DNA of 34,673 nucleotides from JACVCK01 sp041940385 (GTDB lineage Bacteria; Planctomycetota; Phycisphaerae; Phycisphaerales; UBA1924): assembly GCA_041940385.1 (NCBI GenBank), contig JBGTSD010000024.1, positions 1 to 34,673 on the forward strand, given 5' to 3'. Shown here one piece after another: positions 22,268-30,016 of the stretch. Numbering within the stretch: the first letter of the stretch is position 1; each line of letters starts with the position of its first letter. The translations under genes were made by a program, and so were the position numbers. Below the pieces are notes generated by a model. It worked only from the letters and a program-made list of their open reading frames with translations. It made no database searches and was not told the DNA's origin.

Positions 22268-22876
22268 CTACCGAGGCCGATACGCCGGCGCCGCGAGTCC
22301 GCCGCCGTACCCGGTGGGCACTCGATTCGCCGCGCTCTGCAGTCCGGGGATCGTCGAGCCCGTGGCATACTTTGGGCCCGCATTCACGGCGCCGGGGTTC
22401 GCGTACGACGTCGCGGCGTGGGGCTTGTACACGGGCGATTGCAGCCCGCCGGTGCGCCCGCGTCGATCGTCGGGCGCGTACGCGCCGCCCTGAAGCCGGC
22501 GCTGCACGTCGTCCGCGCGAAGGTTCGTGGTCGCGGGAATCGGATAGGCCTGGTCGCGTGTGAGCCCGGCGCGCGCCACCGCGGCGCGCCCGCCGCCCCC
22601 GTCGAGGCCGACGCGGTACTCCGGACGCGAGAAGGCGCTGTTGCCGCCATAGACATCGCGGATCTGGCCCGACGTGCGATTCAGCCGGTACGAAGATGCC
22701 CGCAGCGACGCCGCGCTGCCCCCGCCGCGCCCGCGCGGGTTGTAGCCCGTGCCGCCGACCATGGTGTTGGCGTCGAGCGCTGCGTCGAGCGCGTACTGCC
22801 CGATCGCCGCGGCGCCGACGAGCAGCACGGCCGCGAGCGCGGCTCGCGCCATGACGCGGGAATGTCGGGCGCTCAT
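22268..22876 (-). CDS. Membrane-anchored or exported protein, function unknown
   Basis: 202 aa. The N-terminus is basic, followed by one hydrophobic segment (ARAALAAVLLVGAAAIGQYAL, about 11-31), so the protein is probably anchored in the membrane or exported. The rest is low-complexity and rich in Gly, Ala, Arg, Tyr and Pro (SRPEYRVGLDGGGGRAAVAR, GGLQSPVYKPHAATSYANPG), consistent with an unfolded extracytoplasmic tail. No domain recognised. Its ATG overlaps the stop of the upstream FKBP gene (ATGA at 22873-22876), so they are translationally coupled, which suggests a role in the envelope near the isomerase. The gene ends just past the tRNA-Ser terminator. Confidence 0.7.
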   Translation of the reverse strand: MSARHSRVMARAALAAVLLVGAAAIGQYALDAALDANTMVGGTGYNPRGRGGGSAASLRASSYRLNRTSGQIRDVYGGNSAFSRPEYRVGLDGGGGRAAVARAGLTRDQAYPIPATTNLRADDVQRRLQGGAYAPDDRRGRTGGLQSPVYKPHAATSYANPGAVNAGPKYATGSTIPGLQSAANRVPTGYGGGLAAPAYRPR

Positions 22877-23607
22877 TCCGCCGTCCTCACTTCATGCAGC
22901 GTGACGTCCACGAGGATGGACTCATTCGGGCCCAGGTCCGGCGGCAGGCCCAGCTCGCCGAAGGCCAGCGAGGGCGGGATGGCGACGCGCCACCGGCTGC
23001 CGGTGGGCATCATCTGCAGGAACTCCTGCACGCCGGGCACGGTCTCGCGCACGACGACGGGCTCCATGGCGCCGCTCACGAACGCCGTGCCGTCGATGCG
23101 CGTCGCGCGGAAGGACACGACCGCGACGCTGTCCATGCCAGCCTTCGCGCCGCTGCCCTCAGACACGACCTTGTATTGCAAGCCCGACGGCAGGGTCTTC
23201 ACGCCCTCTTCCTTGCCGACCAGATCATGGAACGCCTGGCTCTGGCGCAGGTTCTCCTCCGCGAGCGCGCGGAAGGCGGGGTCCGTGTCGCGACGGATCG
23301 CGGCCTCGCGACGGCGGACTTCCTCCTCCACCATCCGCAGCAGGTGCTGGCGACGCTGCTCGTCGAGACGCGCGTCCTGCTCCCGGAGCGCGTCGAGCAC
23401 GCCCCGCGCCAGCTCGTCCGCGTTGATCTCGACCCCGTCGGCCTTCAGCCGCGCGAGCGTGTCGGCGCCCAGTTGGAATCCCACGCTGTAGGAGACGTCA
23501 TCGACCGGAAGCTGGCGGGACGGCTGCGCGAGCGTCGCGCTTCCGAGGACGAGACACGTCAGACCGGCGAAGGTCCGTGCGAGTCGGCTGCGAACGAGTG
23601 CGGACAT
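22873..23607 (-). CDS. Exported FKBP-type peptidyl-prolyl cis-trans isomerase
   Basis: 244-aa Mip/FkpA-like isomerase that accelerates proline isomerisation in exported proteins. It begins with a signal peptide (SRLARTFAGLTCLVLGSATLAQ, cleavage likely after LAQ). An N-terminal helical dimerisation domain follows (VSYSVGFQLGADTLARLKAD and a Glu/Arg-rich helix to about 130), then the FKBP domain (about 140-242): TLPSGLQYKVVSEGSGAKAG, then GTAFVSGAMEP, VVRETVPGVQEFLQMMPTGS, IPPSLAFGELGLPPDLGPNE, ending ILVDVTLHEV. The typical TAYG/Y-G-x-x-G segment reads LAFGELGLP, with the usual Tyr replaced by Phe. The ATG has GGAG at -10. It is followed by a coupled membrane-anchored protein. Confidence 0.92.
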   Translation of the reverse strand: MSALVRSRLARTFAGLTCLVLGSATLAQPSRQLPVDDVSYSVGFQLGADTLARLKADGVEINADELARGVLDALREQDARLDEQRRQHLLRMVEEEVRRREAAIRRDTDPAFRALAEENLRQSQAFHDLVGKEEGVKTLPSGLQYKVVSEGSGAKAGMDSVAVVSFRATRIDGTAFVSGAMEPVVVRETVPGVQEFLQMMPTGSRWRVAIPPSLAFGELGLPPDLGPNESILVDVTLHEVRTAE

Positions 23608-23713
23608 GAAGTTCTCCGGACATGGCCAAAGCGTCAACGCGGACCGGAACGAGTGCGGCCGCGCTCGAAGTCTGCGTGCATGATACTGCGCGGCGCGCGC
23701 CGCCGGGCGCACG

Positions 23714-23740
23714 AAAAAGGCCGCTCGACGCCGAGCGGCC
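23714..23740 (-). terminator. Rho-independent terminator of the dockerin gene
   Basis: On the minus strand GGCCGCTCG pairs with CGAGCGGCC (perfect 9-bp stem, 4-base loop) followed by TTTTTCG. It lies 27 bases after the stop codon at 23768. Confidence 0.85.
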
Positions 23741-23767
23741 CTGGGACATGGTCGAAGATTGACCGGC

Positions 23768-25285
23768 TCAGCCGGGCGTGGTGCTGTTGAAGTTCGAGAG
23801 CACGACGTTGAGGTCGGCGAAGTTGACCGTTCCGTCAAGATTCAGATCCGCCGGGAGCAGCGAGCCGACCTGGTTGTACTGGCCGAGCAGGATGTTGAGG
23901 TCGCTGAAGTTGACCACGCCGTCCTTGTTGACGTCGCCGCGCACGCCGACCGCCATGTAGACGTTGTAGACGACGGAGGCGGCCCAGGTCGGGGGCTCGG
24001 GCGAGGGCGAATCCGCGGCGAGGCCGCCGTAGATCCGGCCGATCAGGTGCTCGTTGTGCGGCATGTCGTCGAGCATGATCTGCTCGTTGACGTTGGTCGG
24101 CATATTCGCGGCGAGGATGAACCGCGCGTTGGAGACGGGCAGCGGCGTCTCGCCGATGCTGATCTCGCTGTCGGCGACGTAGGCGCCGTTGATGCAGGTC
24201 AGCTCGGTGATGGTGTCGCTCCACGGGATCGTGAAGTCGTAGTACCACTCCTTGAAGACCTCGTCGTACACCTGGAACGTGATGCCGCCCATGAGCACGA
24301 TGCGGTTGGCGCCGGCGGACTCCGAGAAGAGACTGACGCGCCCGGCCTCGTACTGATTCATCCGCTGGATGAAGTTGACGTCGGTCGCGACTTCGGTGTC
24401 GCCCACGCCGTACGTCAGCGGGTTCTCCCACGGGAACACGGCGTTGAACACGCCGCCGGGAACCGTGAAGCCGTAGCGGGTGCCGCCCTCGCCGTTCGAG
24501 AGCGTGATCGGCGCCGCCATCATGTCGCGACGGTGGAGCCAGTAGGGATCGACGAACGTCTCCTGCGGCACGGTCATGCTGACCGACGAATCGAAGATGT
24601 GGACGCGATCCGAATAGGTGTTGGTGAACGGCTGCGGATTGTTGAAGCCCAGGCCGTAGTCGCCCTCGAAGTTCGACCCGCCGATGAGCGCGAACATGCC
24701 GCCCATCCGGATCATCGACGCGCCGGCGACCTGCGCCGCCGTCGACGGCAGCACGGTGAACGCGCTCTCGGGGATCGGCGAATTCGCGCGGAGCGCGGCG
24801 TCAACGGCCACAAGGTCCACCGCGACCACGGAGGCGTACGTGTACCACTCGGAGACGCCCTCGATGGGGCCATAGCCACCGTAGATGTAGAGCGTGTCGC
24901 CGAGCTGGATCTCCGCGGCGTTGGTGATGCGCAGGCGATTGCGCATCGCCTCGCTGAAGTGGGCGATCGATCCGGAATAGAGGGTGCTCGAGCCGGTGTC
25001 GACCATGTGGACCTGGTCGCTGAACACCGACAGGGGAAAGGCCACGATCGTGCCGTTGCCCTGGACCAGGTTGTGCAGGCCCTGGCCGGAGATGCCGGTG
25101 AAGAACAGCACCGAGTCACCCAGGTGGCCGGCGGTATAGGAATGCAGCGGGGAGAACGGCAGCGCCGTCGCTTCCCACCGGACGCTCAGCGGTTGCGCCG
25201 AGGCCGCGGCGGTGAGCAGGGCCGACGCCGCGAAAGCGCCGGCGTTGCGAACGATGCGGGGGGCAAAGGCACTCTTCTCGATCAT
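23768..25285 (-). CDS. Secreted kelch-like protein with C-terminal dockerin repeats
   Basis: 505-aa secreted protein. The start MIEKSAFAP has GAGGAG five bases upstream; a signal peptide (NAGAFAASALLTAAASAQ) ends about residue 32. The body contains repeated hydrophobic-Gly-Gly blocks (LYIYGGYGPIE, FALIGGSNFEGD, IVLMGGITF), each followed by short strands, as in a kelch-type beta-propeller; the repeat number is uncertain. The C-terminus has two dockerin type I repeats, GDVNKDGVVNFSDLNILLGQ and DLNLDGTVNFADLNVVLSNF, with the Ca-binding D-x-N/D-x-D-G pattern. Exported proteins with dockerins are a typical trait of planctomycetes, with unknown attachment partner. It is transcribed alone; an extended -10 (TGCTAGACT) lies about 125 bases upstream. 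Confidence 0.88.
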   Translation of the reverse strand: MIEKSAFAPRIVRNAGAFAASALLTAAASAQPLSVRWEATALPFSPLHSYTAGHLGDSVLFFTGISGQGLHNLVQGNGTIVAFPLSVFSDQVHMVDTGSSTLYSGSIAHFSEAMRNRLRITNAAEIQLGDTLYIYGGYGPIEGVSEWYTYASVVAVDLVAVDAALRANSPIPESAFTVLPSTAAQVAGASMIRMGGMFALIGGSNFEGDYGLGFNNPQPFTNTYSDRVHIFDSSVSMTVPQETFVDPYWLHRRDMMAAPITLSNGEGGTRYGFTVPGGVFNAVFPWENPLTYGVGDTEVATDVNFIQRMNQYEAGRVSLFSESAGANRIVLMGGITFQVYDEVFKEWYYDFTIPWSDTITELTCINGAYVADSEISIGETPLPVSNARFILAANMPTNVNEQIMLDDMPHNEHLIGRIYGGLAADSPSPEPPTWAASVVYNVYMAVGVRGDVNKDGVVNFSDLNILLGQYNQVGSLLPADLNLDGTVNFADLNVVLSNFNSTTPG

Positions 25286-25777
25286 GGAGGCTCCTCGCGA
25301 TTCGAAGCGGATCGGACGCCGCGCCGGGGGCAGGCGCCGCCCTCGCGCCCGCAATGGGGCCCGATGACGGCCTATTCCACGTTTTTCCCGGGTTTTTGGT
25401 CTCTCGAAGAAGTCTAGCACGGGATTCCGGATGTTCCTGCCAATTTTCGTCCCGCAAAGAGGGGCGGTTTCGCGAATCTGACGCAGGAATCAAGGCGGGG
25501 CGCCGTCCGGGCCGCGCGGCGGGCCTGGGCGGGCTTCGCACCGGCGCCTACCGCCGAGCGCGTCGCCCGCGGAGCGGGGCAGGCGCCGGGACGGCGCGCC
25601 GGCAAGGTGGGGAAAACAGGCGATTTTGCCGGGGGCACGCGAGGGCGCCGCTTGTGCGTGCGGGGGCCATACGGTACAAAACCTCGTGGTTTTGGGCCTC
25701 GGCGGCGAGGAACTCGCGCGTGCGTGCACGCCGGCCGGATGGACCCGATAACGCGTCAACCTCTACGGAGACCGCTG
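25286..25777. promoter_or_regulatory. 492-base divergent intergenic region
   Basis: No convincing gene here: frames on both strands are Arg/Pro/Ala-rich shadow readings. The region around 25378-25450 is less GC-rich than its surroundings and holds the putative extended -10 of the minus-strand dockerin gene (TGCTAGACT, minus, 25419-25411). The right part holds a putative promoter for the HU-like gene (25652-25680). Confidence 0.6.
25652..25680 (+). promoter_or_regulatory. Putative promoter of the HU-like gene
   Basis: TTGTGC (25652-25657) and TACAAA (25675-25680) are 17 bases apart. An A/T-rich perfect palindrome (AAAACC, loop TCGT, GGTTTT, 25678-25693) overlaps the -10 and could be an operator, in a region otherwise very GC-rich. 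Confidence 0.4.
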
Positions 25778-26173
25778 ATGGCAAAGAAGAAGACCGCCAA
25801 GAAGAAGAAGGCCGGCGCGAAGAAGGCGAGCGCCAAGGCCGCGATGCCGGCCCCGAAGATCGCTCCCGCGAGCAAGGCTCGCAGCAAGGGCGAGGTCTAT
25901 CGGACGCTCGCGGAGCAGAGCGGGCTGAAGCGCGCCGACGTCGTGCGCATGTTCGACGTGATGACGGCGATGATGGAGAAGGACCTCAACAGCAAGATCG
26001 GCACGTTCAACGTTCCCGGTCTGATGCGCGTGAAGGTCGTGAAGAAGCCCGCCACGAAGGCCCGCATGGGCAAGAACCCGTTCACGGGCGAGATGCAGCA
26101 GTTCGCCGCGAAGCCCGCGCGCAAGGTTGTGCGCGTGCGTCCGCTCAAGGGTCTCAAGGACCTGGTCGGCTGA
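25778..26173 (+). CDS. HU/IHF-family DNA-binding protein with basic N-terminal tail
   Basis: 131-aa nucleoid-associated protein. After a start with a good GGAG (about 8-10 bases upstream), the first 35 residues are a Lys/Ala-rich tail (AKKKTAKKKKAGAKKASAKA) resembling histone H1-like tails. The rest is the HU fold: GEVYRTLAEQSGLKRADVVR (helical dimerisation part), GTFNVPGLMRVKVVKKPATK (the saddle strands), and ARMGKNPFTGEMQQFAAKPA with ARKVVRVRPLKGLKDLV, which corresponds to the RxGRNPxTGE arm and end of HU. The HU arm sequence is RMGKNPFTGE. It probably bends and compacts DNA. Transcribed alone, with a hairpin after the gene. A longer in-frame ORF start at 25607 has no protein support. Confidence 0.88.
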   Translation: MAKKKTAKKKKAGAKKASAKAAMPAPKIAPASKARSKGEVYRTLAEQSGLKRADVVRMFDVMTAMMEKDLNSKIGTFNVPGLMRVKVVKKPATKARMGKNPFTGEMQQFAAKPARKVVRVRPLKGLKDLVG

Positions 26174-26218
26174 CGAACCCATTCGCGCTCCGAGCGCGAG
26201 ACAAGACAGATCCCTGTC

Positions 26219-26257
26219 ACGACCCGCGCAGGATCGCTCCGACGCGGGTCGTTGTCT
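26219..26257 (+). terminator. Stem-loop after the HU-like gene
   Basis: ACGACCCGCG pairs perfectly with CGCGGGTCGT (10 bp, loop 14), followed by TGTCT. It lies 45 bases after the stop codon. The T-run is weak, so termination is probable but not certain. Confidence 0.5.
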
Positions 26258-26332
26258 GCGCGGATCGCGTGAACCCCGAGCGCGCCGATCCCGTACAACG
26301 CTGCGGCCCGACCGGGGCGACGGCCAGAGGAG

Positions 26333-26338
26333 TACAGT
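26333..26338 (+). promoter_or_regulatory. -10-like box TACAGT next to the uppS start
   Basis: TACAGT ends 6 bases before the uppS ATG at 26345, so the mRNA may begin at or next to the start codon. No Shine-Dalgarno intervenes. Confidence 0.4.
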
Positions 26339-26344
26339 CACGAC

Positions 26345-27199
26345 ATGGCCACCCCGATCGCCCCCACCTCTCGAAACGACGACGCGCCGGGGGCGCTCTC
26401 GCCCGAGGACGCCGCGGCCCTGAGCCGCATGAAAACGCTAAATCCCAAGGCCGATCCGCTCGCCCGGATCCCCGGCGTTGCGCCCTCGCGCATCCCCAGG
26501 CACATCGCGATCATCATGGATGGCAACGGTCGCTGGGCGAACGAGCGCGGCCTGCCGCGTCGCGCCGGGCACAAAGCCGGCGCGCTCTCCGTGCGCGAGG
26601 CCGTCGAGGAGTGCGGGCGACTCGGCGTCGAAGCGCTCACGCTCTATTCCTTCTCGCTCGAGAACTGGAAGCGCCCGCGCGAAGAGATCGAAGCGCTGAT
26701 GGCGCTCTACCTCGAGTACATGCGCGCCGAACGCGAGCACCTCGTCAAGCACAACATCCGCTTTCGCCAGATTGGTCGTCGCGAAGGGCTGCCGCCCGAG
26801 GCGCTCGCCGAACTTGACCGCACGCTCGAAGCAACGGCGTCCTGCACCGGCCCGACGCTGTGCCTCGCGGTGAATTACGGCTCTCGCGCCGAGATCACCG
26901 ACGCGGCGCGCGCCATCGCCCGCAAGGTGCGCGACGGCGCGCTCCGCGCCGAGGACGTCGACGAGCGCACCATCAGCGAACATCTGAACACCGCGGGCCT
27001 GCCCGATCCTGATCTGCTCATCCGCACCGCCGGCGAGATGCGCGTCAGCAACTACCTGCTGTGGCAGATCTCCTACTCCGAGCTGCACGTCGCGCCGACG
27101 CTATGGCCGGATTTCCGCGCCGAGCATCTGCACGCCGCGATCCGCGACTTCGCCTCGCGCCGCCGGCGCTACGGCGGGCTCGACGCGCCCCAGACCTGA
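26345..27199 (+). CDS. uppS: Isoprenyl transferase (undecaprenyl diphosphate synthase)
   Basis: 284-aa cis-prenyltransferase that builds the C55 lipid carrier for peptidoglycan and other envelope polymers from farnesyl diphosphate and IPP. The catalytic block IAIIMDGNGRWANERGLPRR holds the essential Asp (D59) and NGRWA; then GHKAGALSVREAVEECGRLG, ALTLYSFSLENWKRP, and the C-terminal LIRTAGEMRVSNYLLWQISY with SELHVAPTLWPDF. The conserved RTSGExRxSNFLxWQ reads RTAGEMRVSNYLLWQ, a small change from Ser to Ala. The N-terminus is about 40 residues longer than in E. coli, with no domain visible. cdsA follows 45 bases later, as in many bacteria. Confidence 0.96.
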   Translation: MATPIAPTSRNDDAPGALSPEDAAALSRMKTLNPKADPLARIPGVAPSRIPRHIAIIMDGNGRWANERGLPRRAGHKAGALSVREAVEECGRLGVEALTLYSFSLENWKRPREEIEALMALYLEYMRAEREHLVKHNIRFRQIGRREGLPPEALAELDRTLEATASCTGPTLCLAVNYGSRAEITDAARAIARKVRDGALRAEDVDERTISEHLNTAGLPDPDLLIRTAGEMRVSNYLLWQISYSELHVAPTLWPDFRAEHLHAAIRDFASRRRRYGGLDAPQT

Positions 27200-27228
27200 C
27201 GCCCGGCGCGCCCGATCGCCGCCGACGG

Positions 27229-27234
27229 TAGATT
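27229..27234 (+). promoter_or_regulatory. -10-like box TAGATT next to the cdsA start
   Basis: TAGATT ends 10 bases before the GTG at 27245. No Shine-Dalgarno is seen in between; the spacing suggests a leaderless or near-leaderless mRNA. Confidence 0.4.
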
Positions 27235-27244
27235 CACTCCCCCA

Positions 27245-28156
27245 GTGCTCCGCTACCGGCTCCTCCTCGGCCCGATTCTCATCGCCCTCCTCGTCGGAAC
27301 CCTTTGGCTCGACGAGTGGCTGGACCGCGCCGCCGTTCCCGACGCGCTGTCCGGCCTGTTCGGCGGACGGACGACCTTCCCCCCCGGCGCGGCCCTCTTC
27401 ATGCTCGCGATCGTCGCCAGCCCTCTCGCGGCGCTCGAACTCGCCCGCATCCTCAGAGCCAACGGCATCGTCGCCTCCGGCGCCCTGACCTGGCTCGCCA
27501 CGGTCTTCGGCCTCCTGGTCTCCTGCCTCGTGCCGTCCGCACTCCCGGCCCCCCGGGCGGTCATGGTCGTCGGATCGGCTGCGGTCATCGTCCTCATCCT
27601 GGCGCTGCTGTACGCCTCGCGGGGCAAGACCGTCGAGGGCGTCGTGGCGTCGTGCGGCGGAGCGCTCCTTTCCTTTGTCTATCTGGGGCTGATGTTCGGA
27701 TTCGTGCTGGCCCTTCGCCGCGAACACTCGGCCTGGGTCGTCCTCTGGGTGATGCTGGTCACCAAGTCCAGCGACATCGGGGCGTACTTCACCGGCATGT
27801 CGATCGGGAAGCACAAGCTCATCCCCTGGCTCAGCCCGGGCAAGACCTGGGAGGGTCTGGTCGGCGGTGTCGTGCTGGCGACAATTGTCGGCGCCGCGGG
27901 GTCCGGGCTCATGCCGATGCCGGCCGGCGCGGCGCCGCTGGCGATCTGGCAGGGCGCGGTGCTGGGCGCGACCTTGGCTCTCGTCGGCCAGGCGGGTGAT
28001 CTGGTCGCGAGCCTGCTCAAGCGGGACGCGGGCTTCAAGGACTCATCGAAGGCTCTGCCCGGATTCGGCGGTGTTCTGGACGTGATCGACTCGCCGCTCC
28101 TCGCGGCCCCGGCCGCGTACTGGCTGCTCGTCGCCTTCACCACCCCCGCCGGCTGA
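27245..28156 (+). CDS. cdsA: Phosphatidate cytidylyltransferase
   Basis: 303-aa polytopic membrane enzyme that forms CDP-diacylglycerol from phosphatidate and CTP, the branch point of phospholipid synthesis. The N-terminal two thirds consist of hydrophobic segments (YRLLLGPILIALLVGTLWL and several more). The diagnostic C-terminal signature is present: SPGKTWEGLVGGVV, then GQAGDLVASLLKRDAGFKDS, and LPGFGGVLDVIDSPLLAAP, including the GDLxxSxxKRxxxxKDxxxxxPGxGGxxDxxDS pattern. The Asp residues of GDL and LDVIDS bind metal and CTP. GTG start. It follows uppS, the arrangement uppS-cdsA seen in many phyla. The next gene starts 47 bases downstream behind its own -10-like box. Confidence 0.95.
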   Translation: MLRYRLLLGPILIALLVGTLWLDEWLDRAAVPDALSGLFGGRTTFPPGAALFMLAIVASPLAALELARILRANGIVASGALTWLATVFGLLVSCLVPSALPAPRAVMVVGSAAVIVLILALLYASRGKTVEGVVASCGGALLSFVYLGLMFGFVLALRREHSAWVVLWVMLVTKSSDIGAYFTGMSIGKHKLIPWLSPGKTWEGLVGGVVLATIVGAAGSGLMPMPAGAAPLAIWQGAVLGATLALVGQAGDLVASLLKRDAGFKDSSKALPGFGGVLDVIDSPLLAAPAAYWLLVAFTTPAG

Positions 28157-28188
28157 GACTCGGGCCGACCAGACCGCCCCGGCGCGGG

Positions 28189-28194
28189 TACACT
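28189..28194 (+). promoter_or_regulatory. -10-like box TACACT next to the zinc-ribbon gene
   Basis: TACACT ends 9 bases before the GTG at 28204, with no Shine-Dalgarno between them. Confidence 0.4.
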
Positions 28195-28203
28195 GTTTGC
28201 AGA

Positions 28204-28974
28204 GTGTCCTCGAAGCCGACCAACGTCACCGCCAAGCTCCTCGAGCTCCACCTCATCGAATCGCAGATCCGCGGCCTCACGCGGCGTCTCAAGGACGCCG
28301 AGCGGACGCTGTCGATCCAGACCGCAGCACAGGGCGAGCTCAAGGCTCAGGCCGATGCGCTCCGCGCCCAGATGCGTCAGCTCGAGGCCACGGCCGCGAA
28401 CGACGAGGGCGAGGTCAAGCGGCTCGACGAGCGGATCGCCAAGCTCCGCGAGCAGATGAACGCCGCGAAGTCCAACAAGGAATACACCACCTTCCAGACC
28501 GAGATCAGCACGCTTAAGGCGGATCGCGGCCAAGTGGAGGAAAAGGCGCTCGGCTCGCTCACCAAGTTCGACGCGGTGCGCAAGTCTCTTGAAGAGCTCG
28601 AGACCCAGCAGGCCGACCGCAAGGTCCTGGTGGACGCCGCGACCAAGGAGCGTGATCAGCGACAGGAGGAGATCAAGGATCGCCTCAACGAGCTGACCGC
28701 GCAGCGCAAGGCCGCGATGGCGGACGTTCCTGATCACGCGCTCGCCGAGTTCGAGAAGCGCGTCGCGCTGGGCGAAGAGGACATCATGGCCCCGCTGGAG
28801 GAATACGACCGGCGCAACCGCGAGTACGTCTGCGGCTCGTGCCAGGTCGTCGTCCCGATGGAGAAGCTCAACGGCCTGCTCGGCCGGGGCGAACTCACGG
28901 TGTGCTCGAGCTGCGGCGTGATCCTCTTCCTCGAGGCCGCGACGCGCGACGCCGCCCTCGCCGGCAAGAAGTAG
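28204..28974 (+). CDS. C4-type zinc-ribbon protein with long coiled coil
   Basis: 256-aa protein of the C4-type zinc-ribbon/DUF164-like family. The first 190 residues are a long antiparallel coiled coil (RRLKDAERTLSIQTAAQGEL, QLEATAANDEGEVKRLDERI, NAAKSNKEYTTFQTEISTLK), in which SNKEYTTFQTEI is the turn typical of this family. The C-terminus is a zinc ribbon with C210-x2-C213 (VCGSCQVVVP) and C234-x2-C237 (VCSSCGVIL). The function of the family is not settled; members have been linked to nucleic acid or 3'-end-related processes, and this is not decided here. The GTG start is favoured by the box at 28189. Alone between cdsA and a metallo-beta-lactamase-like gene. Confidence 0.87.
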   Translation: MSSKPTNVTAKLLELHLIESQIRGLTRRLKDAERTLSIQTAAQGELKAQADALRAQMRQLEATAANDEGEVKRLDERIAKLREQMNAAKSNKEYTTFQTEISTLKADRGQVEEKALGSLTKFDAVRKSLEELETQQADRKVLVDAATKERDQRQEEIKDRLNELTAQRKAAMADVPDHALAEFEKRVALGEEDIMAPLEEYDRRNREYVCGSCQVVVPMEKLNGLLGRGELTVCSSCGVILFLEAATRDAALAGKK

Positions 28975-28977
28975 CGC

Positions 28978-29014
28978 TCGACACGCGAGCCCCGACGGGC
29001 GACAATCGCCCGTC
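28978..29014 (+). promoter_or_regulatory. Sigma-70-like promoter and dyad before the MBL gene
   Basis: TCGACA (28978-28983) and GACAAT (29001-29006) are 17 bases apart. GACGGGCGA (28994-29002) and TCGCCCGTC (29006-29014) form a perfect 9-base dyad around CAA that overlaps the -10 and abuts the ATG at 29015. This fits a repressor-binding site, or a hairpin at the mRNA 5' end. Confidence 0.5.
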
Positions 29015-30016
29015 ATGCGACACCATCACACCATCGGTTGCGGCTGCTCTCGGCGCGATTTCCTCGGCTGCGGCGCCTACGTCGCGCTCGCCCTCGCCGC
29101 GGGCTCCACGCTCACCCGTCGCGCCTTCGCCGCGCCGCTCACCGGCGAGACGGTCCGGACGGAGCCCTTCGCGCGCATCGAGAAGCTCGCCGACGGGGTG
29201 TGGGCGGTGGTCTCGACGCCGGGCGTCGCCAACGACTTCCGCACCGTCGCGAACGGCGGCATCATCGCCGGACGCGATGCGGTCCTGCTGGTCGAAGGAC
29301 TCAACACGCCGCAGGGCGGCGCATGGCTGAGCGACATGGCCCGCGTGCTGACCGGGCGCCGTCCGACGCACGTCGTCGTCACGCACGTGCATGGCGACCA
29401 CGTCAACGGGTTGTCCGGCCAGATCGGCGGGGACGATCAGCCGACCATCATCGGCACCGCGACGACGCGCCGGCTCATGGCCGAGCGCAACGCGGCGCCA
29501 CCGCAGCAGGGCGAGGGGGACATCCGCAAGACGGTTCCGATCGTGCTGCCGGACTCGGTCATCGTGGACGAGACGAAGCCGACCGAACTGGACCTTGGCG
29601 GGCGCACGGTGCGCCTCACGCCGCGCCTCGGTCACTCACCGAGCGACCTGACGATCGAATTGCTCGAGCCGCGCGTGCTCTGGGGCGGAGACCTGGTGTT
29701 CAACGGCCTCTTCCCGTACTACGGCGACGCGATCCCGTCGAAACTCGGCGAAGCGTGCAACGCCATGCTGCGCGACGGCGACACGACCTACGTGCCCGGT
29801 CATGGTTCCGTCGCCACGGCCAAGGAGCTGGAGCCGTACCTCGCGCTGCTCGCGGATGTCGAGGCCGCGGCCCGCCGGGCCGTCGAGAAGGGTGTGCCCG
29901 CGAGCGAAGCGTGGCAGGAGTATCAGACTCCGGCAGCGCTCGGCGAATGGATGAAGTTCCGCCCCGACATCTATCGCTTCGCCTTCGAGGCGTGGGAGCG
30001 CGAACTCAAGGGCTGA
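29015..30016 (+). CDS. Tat-exported metallo-beta-lactamase-fold hydrolase
   Basis: 333-aa metal-dependent hydrolase. A twin-arginine signal SRRDFLGCGAYVALALAAG (about 12-30, SRRDFLG) precedes the mature part, so the folded, metal-loaded enzyme is probably exported by Tat. The HxHxDH motif is HVHGDH (H124, H126, D128, H129). Another ligand His lies in LGHSPSDLTIELL, the Asp in VLWGGDLVFNGLFPY, and the last His in VPGHGSVAT. The order and spacing fit MBL-fold proteins of the SoxH/quinoprotein-relay-associated type rather than classical beta-lactamases; the substrate is unknown. It ends 11 bases inside the convergent lipoprotein gene. It has its own promoter with a dyad over the -10. Confidence 0.9.
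   Translation: MRHHHTIGCGCSRRDFLGCGAYVALALAAGSTLTRRAFAAPLTGETVRTEPFARIEKLADGVWAVVSTPGVANDFRTVANGGIIAGRDAVLLVEGLNTPQGGAWLSDMARVLTGRRPTHVVVTHVHGDHVNGLSGQIGGDDQPTIIGTATTRRLMAERNAAPPQQGEGDIRKTVPIVLPDSVIVDETKPTELDLGGRTVRLTPRLGHSPSDLTIELLEPRVLWGGDLVFNGLFPYYGDAIPSKLGEACNAMLRDGDTTYVPGHGSVATAKELEPYLALLADVEAAARRAVEKGVPASEAWQEYQTPAALGEWMKFRPDIYRFAFEAWERELKG

Noticed and set aside
23759..25417. A 552-codon plus-strand frame opposite the dockerin gene
   Set aside because: Asp/Val/Glu/Arg-biased shadow reading; the minus strand has a signal peptide, dockerins and a terminator.
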